DNA of 45,033 nucleotides, taken from positions 1-45,033 of the forward strand of contig CANQOT010000014.1 in NCBI GenBank assembly GCA_947625555.1. Direction: 5' to 3'. The translations under genes were made by a program, and so were the position numbers. The DNA comes from an uncultured Clostridia bacterium. Its GTDB lineage: Bacteria; Bacillota; Clostridia; Christensenellales; Borkfalkiaceae. Positions 40,868 to 45,033 of the stretch are shown here, one piece after another (positions within the stretch are counted from its first letter, which is position 1; every line of letters starts with the position of its first letter). The notes under the pieces are model-generated. The model saw nothing but the letters and a program-made list of their open reading frames with translations, was not told the DNA's origin and ran no database searches.

Positions 40868-42382
40868 ATGAAAGCAGAACTTCTCGCCCCTGCGGGCAAC
40901 CTCAAAAAACTCAAACTCGCCTTTCTTTTCGGCGCGGATGCCGTCTACCTCGGCTGCAAGGATTTTTCTCTGCGCACCTATGCGGAAAATTTTACCGACG
41001 AGGAGCTTTCGGAGGGCATTGCCTATGCCCATGTCCGGGGGAAGCGGGTCTATGTCGCCGTCAACATCTTCGCGAAGAACGCCGATCTTCCCGCCCTTGA
41101 ACGGCGCTTGAAATTCCTCGAAGAGGCGGGGGCCGACGGCGTGCTCGTCTCCGATCCGGGCGTTTTCCGCCTTGCGAGAAGGGTCGCGCCCTCCCTTCCC
41201 ATCCATATCTCGACGCAGGCGAACACGCAAAACTACGAGGCCGCCGCGATGTGGTCCGAGCTCGGGGCGAAGCGCGTCGTGCTCGGGCGCGAGGTCTCCC
41301 TCGAAGAGATCGCGCGCATCCACGAGGCCCTTCCTCGTTTGGAGCTCGAGGCCTTCGTCCACGGCGCGATGTGCATCTCGTACAGCGGCAGGTGCTATCT
41401 TTCCGACTATTTGGAGGGGAGAAGTTCCAACCGCGGCGCCTGCGCCCAGCCCTGCCGGGACGCTTACGAACTTCGCCGCAAGAAGGGGGGCGAACTTCTC
41501 TCCGCAGAAGAGGACGGGAGGGGGGTCTACCTTCTCAACAGCAAGGACCTCAACATGGCGCGGCACTTGGGCGAGCTTTCCGCCGCGGGGGTGTGCTCCT
41601 TCAAGATCGAGGGCAGGATGAAGAGCGAGTACTACCTCGCCACAACGGTCAATTCTTACCGCCGTATCTTGGATACGGGGTGGTCGGAAGCGCTCGGAGA
41701 GGAGCTCGAAACGCTCACGCACAGGCAGTACACCACGGCCTATGCCTTCGGCAAGAACGGGGATACGGTCTCCGCGGACGGCTCGCAAATTTCGGGGACG
41801 TGTGATTTTATCGCCATCGTTTTGGGCTATGAAAGGGGCAGGGTGCAGGTGGAGATGCGCAGCCGCTTTTTCGAGGGCGACGTGTTGGAGATCTTATCTC
41901 CCACGGAGAATTTTACAAAGCGCGTGACCGTCGAGGATCTGCGCGACGGGGAAGGCAGCCTCTGCCCCGACGCCAAGCTCGTGCAGGCGCGATATTCATT
42001 CAAATGCCCGCTTCCCCTTCGGGAGGGCGACATCTTGCGTCGCCGCCGCGTGCACACCATGACGCTCTGTCCCGCTCCCTTTGCAAAGATCGAGGCGGGG
42101 AAAAAGACCTTCGAGATCAGACTGAACGACGAGAAACGCCGCGCGGTCAAAGTGGGGGATACGATCGAGTTCACCGAGACGGAGAGCGGCAAAAAAATGC
42201 GGGTAGCCGTCGAAAGTTTGCAGACATTCGCAACATACAAAGACCTGTTGCACGCCCTTCCGCCGGCGGCCTGCGGGTACGACGCGGGCGAGAAAGCCTC
42301 CCCGCACGATATGGACGCCTATTATCCCCCCGAGAAACAGGAAAAATTCGGTTTTCTTGCGATCGGCGTCAAATTGCTCTGA
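40868..42382 (+). CDS. U32 peptidase-like tRNA hydroxylation protein fused to an ASCH domain
   Basis: 504 residues. Residues 1-about 390 are a U32 'peptidase' (TrhP/RlhA group): LLAPAGNLKKLKLAFLFGADAVY, GRCYLSDYLEGRSSNRGACAQPCRDAY with the cysteine set that can hold a 4Fe-4S cluster, and a FKIEGRMKS motif. Family members TrhP make 5-hydroxyuridine at tRNA position 34 from prephenate. From about residue 395 (VHTMTLCPAPF) to the end comes a complete ASCH domain: KTFEIRLNDEKRR, KVGDTIEF, a GYD...DMDAYY stretch and FGFLAIGV. ASCH domains share the PUA/RNA-binding fold. Spacing of 43 nt from trmR; terminator right behind. The fusion is unusual. Confidence 0.85.
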   Translation: MKAELLAPAGNLKKLKLAFLFGADAVYLGCKDFSLRTYAENFTDEELSEGIAYAHVRGKRVYVAVNIFAKNADLPALERRLKFLEEAGADGVLVSDPGVFRLARRVAPSLPIHISTQANTQNYEAAAMWSELGAKRVVLGREVSLEEIARIHEALPRLELEAFVHGAMCISYSGRCYLSDYLEGRSSNRGACAQPCRDAYELRRKKGGELLSAEEDGRGVYLLNSKDLNMARHLGELSAAGVCSFKIEGRMKSEYYLATTVNSYRRILDTGWSEALGEELETLTHRQYTTAYAFGKNGDTVSADGSQISGTCDFIAIVLGYERGRVQVEMRSRFFEGDVLEILSPTENFTKRVTVEDLRDGEGSLCPDAKLVQARYSFKCPLPLREGDILRRRRVHTMTLCPAPFAKIEAGKKTFEIRLNDEKRRAVKVGDTIEFTETESGKKMRVAVESLQTFATYKDLLHALPPAACGYDAGEKASPHDMDAYYPPEKQEKFGFLAIGVKLL

Positions 42383-42397
42383 ATAGGAAAAAAATTC

Positions 42398-42427
42398 GCG
42401 CCGCCCTTTCGGGCGGCGCTTCGATTT
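42398..42427. terminator. Terminator between U32-ASCH and the zinc-ribbon membrane protein
   Basis: GCGCCGCCC (42398-42406), loop TTTC, GGGCGGCGC (42411-42419), then TTCGATTTT; convergent genes on both sides. Confidence 0.8.
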
Positions 42428-42444
42428 TATCATGGAATATGCCT

Positions 42445-43755
42445 TCAAGCCTTATATGCCTTGCCTTCCTCGTAGCAGGCGCACTTGCGGACATAGTTCT
42501 TATATTCCTTGCGGTATGCCTCGTACTTTTCGCAGTCCGCGCGGTAGGCCTCTTCGAGCGCGGGGACCATCATGGGATGGGGCGCGCCGTAGATCTCGGT
42601 CGCGAGCGCCTTCCCCGCACTCATACACTTCAAAGAAAAGATGGCGTTGAGCAGGAACAAAAGGGTAAACGCGAGGCAGAGTACCATCAAAAAGATGCCG
42701 GCGGGCAGGGCGGTGCGCAGGAACCCCGTGGGCGAAAGGGTAAAATGTGCGACCGTTCCCAGCCCCCCGATCATGATCGCCGCCCAAATGAAGCTGCAAA
42801 TCGTCGTAGCGATAATGCCGCGCTGCGTGTAGACCTTCTTCGGGTTTTTGGTTTGATTGGAGGAACCGATAAAGTGCTGTATGATCGCGAACACGACGAG
42901 GCACGGGATGATCAGCGGGATGGAGGTCAAAAGGAGGATAAGCATCGCGAGGATCGCCTTCGTGCGTTTCTTTTTGACGTGCTTTTCGATCTTCTGTTCG
43001 AGCTCGGGCGTCAAGGGGTTCGCAGTGCGGTATTCGGGCTTTTCCGTCACGTCGCTTTGGGGTTTTACGGGCTCTCCCATTTCGGCGCGCGCTTTTTCGG
43101 CGCGCTCTTTGAGGAAGTTCGCAAACGCGGCGTTCTTCTTGGGAATGAGGTAGTGCGCGAGCATCGCCCCGACGGAGCAGAGCGCAAACAAAAGGGCGAA
43201 GATCAACGTGCACAGGGGCGCCGCACCGGGGCCGCCCAAAAGTTTTGTCTCGGCGATGAGCGCGATGGCGACGATGAACGAGGCGAGATAGAGGGCGTAG
43301 GCGACATATGTGAGGACGTCGAGGACGCGGGGGCCCGATTTGTCTTTTCCGAACCTCTTCACACGCAGGGTGATCCGGAAGGTGAAGAGCAGCATGATGC
43401 ACGCGAGCACGAAAGAAAGAGCGGCAAACGCGATGAGCACAATGCACAGCGTGGCGACGGTATCCCCCATCGGGAGCATGCCATAGACGCTTCCCATAAG
43501 TCCAAACCCGCCGAAGGCCGATACGGGACCGAGGAAGAAGAGGAAGGAGAGGGCTGCAAAGAGCGCGAACAAGAGGGTGGGGACATAGGGCAGAAGGTCA
43601 AAGATTTTGACTGCGCCCGAGGAGACGGTGCCGCGGTCGGGGGCCTTTTCTTGCGGCTCGGCGACATTTTCCCGCGCCGCTTCGACGCCCTTTCCGCAGT
43701 TCGGGCAGAAGTTCCCTTCGAACTCCGTGCCGCATTGGGTGCAAGTGTGTTTCAT
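42445..43755 (-). CDS. Zinc-ribbon multi-pass membrane protein of unknown function
   Basis: 436 residues from the ATG behind GGAGGT. Residues 3-22 form a zinc ribbon (CTQCGTEFEGNFCPNCGKG, two CxxC pairs). After a short linker come about eight membrane segments in two groups (about 45-140 and 160-225, then 275-400), separated by a charged cytoplasmic loop with KIEKHVKKKRTKA. The tail ends in a Tyr/Cys-rich helix (YRKEYKNYVRKCACYEEG). The layout, zinc_ribbon_2 at the N-terminus plus a membrane domain, is common in Clostridia without known activity. Its promoter and structured RNA leader are homologous to those of the 21987 lipoprotein. Confidence 0.8.
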   Translation of the reverse strand: MKHTCTQCGTEFEGNFCPNCGKGVEAARENVAEPQEKAPDRGTVSSGAVKIFDLLPYVPTLLFALFAALSFLFFLGPVSAFGGFGLMGSVYGMLPMGDTVATLCIVLIAFAALSFVLACIMLLFTFRITLRVKRFGKDKSGPRVLDVLTYVAYALYLASFIVAIALIAETKLLGGPGAAPLCTLIFALLFALCSVGAMLAHYLIPKKNAAFANFLKERAEKARAEMGEPVKPQSDVTEKPEYRTANPLTPELEQKIEKHVKKKRTKAILAMLILLLTSIPLIIPCLVVFAIIQHFIGSSNQTKNPKKVYTQRGIIATTICSFIWAAIMIGGLGTVAHFTLSPTGFLRTALPAGIFLMVLCLAFTLLFLLNAIFSLKCMSAGKALATEIYGAPHPMMVPALEEAYRADCEKYEAYRKEYKNYVRKCACYEEGKAYKA

Positions 43756-43769
43756 AAAAATACCTCCAA

Positions 43770-43938
43770 AAGTTTTTGCGGGCCGTGACGCCAAAAAAAG
43801 AAGCGTCCCCAATAAGGAGACGCCCGCATAAGGTACCCCTTATTGTTGCGCTACAATATTCCCAAACGTATAGGAATAAAAGGATACACCGATGCCGTTG
43901 CAGTTGTATCTTATACGTTTGGTATTGAATTGTAGCGC
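43770..43938 (-). ncRNA. Structured RNA leader, copy 2 (candidate riboswitch-like element)
   Basis: On the minus strand from 43938: P1 43938-43929 with 43857-43848 (10 bp), P2 43922-43912 with 43872-43862 (11 bp), P3 GATACA/TGTATC (43910-43905 with 43888-43883), with an enlarged loop that still contains ACGGCA. GTATCC can pair with GGGTAC downstream (G-U allowed). A terminator follows (GCGTCTCC, TTATT, GGGGACGC, then a U-rich tail), flanked by TGCGGGC/GCCCGCA, and GGAGG follows as in copy 1. P1 and P2 differ in sequence from copy 1 but stay paired. Confidence 0.7.
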
Positions 43939-43944
43939 ATTTTC

Positions 43945-43973
43945 ATTCTATCATAGGGGGCATAAATTTGCAA
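43945..43973 (-). promoter_or_regulatory. Promoter of structured leader copy 2
   Basis: Minus strand: TTGCAA (43973-43968), 17 bp, extended TGA, TAGAAT (43950-43945); calculated start 43938, the first base of P1. Confidence 0.8.
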
Positions 43974-44059
43974 GGATTTCGCAAAATTTTGCGCGAAAAA
44001 AGCCTTCTCTCTTATAGGGTAGAGGGCGTATTTCGGCGCAAAAACGCATACGATAGGGT

Positions 44060-44749
44060 ATGCGGGTGCGTTTGAAGCGCGCGGGGTGTGTCTTTATCGC
44101 CGCGCTCATCTTATTTGTCATCGTCGTCGGGATCTTTCTCGCCATCTTCCAATGGAAGGGGAAGAAGCGCGCGACCGTCGAACTGGGGCAGGAATACTTC
44201 TTCCTCGTGCGCGACTGCGACAGCCTCACCGCGGGCGTCGTCGCGGGGGACAGCTACCTCGCGGGCGGGGCGGGCTACCTCCTCGAAAAGGAGAACGTCG
44301 TCGTCCTTGCATGCTACTACAAAAAGACGGATGCGGAGTTCGTCGAGGGTACCATGTCCGCGAAGGGGGTGGAAGTGCGCGTCCTTTCGCGCGAGGCGGA
44401 GAATTTCACGCTCACCGGGAAGAGGGCTTCCGAAAGGGCGCGCGCGGAGGCCAACGCCAAGACGGTGGACGAGGTCTCCCATATCCTGTACGATACGGCG
44501 AACGGCCTCGAACGCTCCTCTGTCACGCAGGAGGGGGCGCGGGCGGCCGTCACGGGGGCGCTTCAATCCTTGAACGGGCTCGCGACGGACAACGGCGAAG
44601 GCGTTTATGCCCTCTGGAACGTGGAGCTTCGGCGCGCCGCGCGGAGGGCCCGCGAACTCTCGACGGGCATCCTCTTTTCCAAAGATCTGCGCTATCTCCA
44701 AATCGAACTGTGCTTCCTCGTGCTGAACATGAGGGAGTATTTTGCATGA
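44060..44749 (+). CDS. Single-pass membrane-anchored protein of unknown function
   Basis: 229 residues: a basic N-terminus, one membrane helix (about 9-31) and an extracytoplasmic domain. Residues 40-110 (QEYFFLVRDCDS, SYLAGGAGYLLEKENVVVLACYY, VRVLSRE) resemble a SPOR-like fold, as seen in some envelope or sporulation proteins; the rest is helical. EGTMSAKG at about 96-103 is encoded by the recurrent CGGACATGGTA motif (reverse). No good ribosome site precedes the ATG (CGATAGGGT). No family is recognised with confidence. Confidence 0.65.
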   Translation: MRVRLKRAGCVFIAALILFVIVVGIFLAIFQWKGKKRATVELGQEYFFLVRDCDSLTAGVVAGDSYLAGGAGYLLEKENVVVLACYYKKTDAEFVEGTMSAKGVEVRVLSREAENFTLTGKRASERARAEANAKTVDEVSHILYDTANGLERSSVTQEGARAAVTGALQSLNGLATDNGEGVYALWNVELRRAARRARELSTGILFSKDLRYLQIELCFLVLNMREYFA

Positions 44750-44833
44750 GGAGGCGCAATCCCTTATTATATAATAGAGCCCGCGCGTGCGGAAAAATTC
44801 TTCCGTGAAATTTGAAAATACGCGCGAAAACGC

Positions 44834-44862
44834 TTGATTTTTTATGCGAACTTTTCTATAAT
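44834..44862 (+). promoter_or_regulatory. Promoter of tRNA-Thr
   Basis: TTGATT (44834-44839), 17 bp, TATAAT (44857-44862); start near 44869, 14 nt before the mature tRNA. Confidence 0.8.
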
Positions 44863-44882
44863 GAATGAGCAAGAAGGGGTTT

Positions 44883-44958
44883 GCTACTGTGGCTCAGTCG
44901 GTAGAGCGATTGATTCGTAATCAATAGGTCGCCGGTTCAAGTCCGGCCAGTAGCTCCA
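44883..44958 (+). tRNA. tRNA-Thr(CGT)
   Basis: 76 nt with encoded CCA. Acceptor GCTACTG/CAGTAGC, D-arm GCTC...GAGC, anticodon arm ATTGA-TTCGTAA-TCAAT (anticodon CGT, reads ACG), T-arm GCCGG-TTCAAGT-CCGGC, discriminator T. All stems are complete. Confidence 0.97.
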
Positions 44959-44960
44959 AG

Positions 44961-45000
44961 TGTCCTTGACTAAAAGTCTCGCGATTTTTAGCCAAGGACA
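44961..45000 (+). terminator. Terminator of tRNA-Thr
   Basis: A 15-bp stem with one A/C mismatch (44961-44975 with 44986-45000) and a pyrimidine-rich tail. A long stem with one mismatch also ends the tRNA-Arg locus at 109-147. Confidence 0.8.
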
Positions 45001-45033
45001 TTCCCTTTTTCGGGAAAAATTCGGCATTCATAC

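Noticed and set aside
43770..43850. T-box leader upstream of the zinc-ribbon membrane protein
   Set aside because: GGTACC followed by a GCGTCTCC/GGGGACGC terminator resembles a T-box end, but the AGGGTGGNACCGCG box and a specifier loop are missing, and copy 1 does not share the resemblance.

Overview
The window is 45 kb of bacterial chromosome, rich in GC (coding stretches look close to 60 percent). It is gene-dense and carries clear sigma-A type promoters (TTGACA/TATAAT, many with an extended TGn -10), AGGAGG ribosome sites and U-run hairpin terminators. A THF riboswitch, an ECF folate S-component, RNase J, lgt/lspA with surface lipoproteins, a 2-hydroxyacyl-CoA dehydratase activase and DUF6273/zinc-ribbon proteins point to an anaerobic Firmicute, probably an uncultured gut Clostridia member (Christensenellales-like). 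That placement is inference.

Layout. 1-147: the 3' half of tRNA-Arg(CCT) and its terminator, with unrelated DNA on its left, so the window seems to begin in the end of an integrated element. 317-4521: two-gene dehydratase-activase operon. 4584-7567: SARP-like response regulator and LytS-type kinase, diverging from a lipoprotein whose promoter carries SARP-style heptamer repeats. 7568-11158: repeat-rich DNA around lipoprotein cassette A (8740-10812). 11159-12241: DUF4363 and DUF421 membrane proteins. 12288-13346: THF riboswitch and folT. 13417-20095: one overlapping operon, lgt-pncB-coiled coil-lspA-rluD-der-plsY. 20111-26325: glycolytic genes gpmI, tpiA and pgk on the minus strand, interrupted by a plus-strand zinc-ribbon-repeat lipoprotein with a structured RNA leader. 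26737-31640: str operon rpsL-rpsG-fusA, then tuf with its own promoter. 31641-34570: repeats around lipoprotein cassette B, which has TGA at the lipobox cysteine. 34571-35449: YihY-type membrane protein. 35672-37556: acidic repeat protein. 37579-42419: rnj, a membrane/helical protein, a TrmR-like methyltransferase and a U32-ASCH fusion. 42445-43973: zinc-ribbon membrane protein (minus) behind a second copy of the structured RNA leader. 44060-45000: an unknown membrane-anchored protein and tRNA-Thr(CGT).

How the parts relate. Lgt and LspA mature the four lipoproteins of the window. Two of these are recent paralogues sharing promoter, signal peptide and terminator but with different C-terminal domains; their promoters carry a G8 or G7 tract between -35 and -10, which suggests phase-variable surface proteins. 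The strongest candidate for something undescribed is the structured RNA leader present twice (21818-21968 plus; 43938 to about 43770 minus). Both copies begin at the predicted transcription start, keep two helices by compensatory change, conserve a third helix and its neighbourhood, and end in an intrinsic terminator just ahead of a Cys-rich protein gene.
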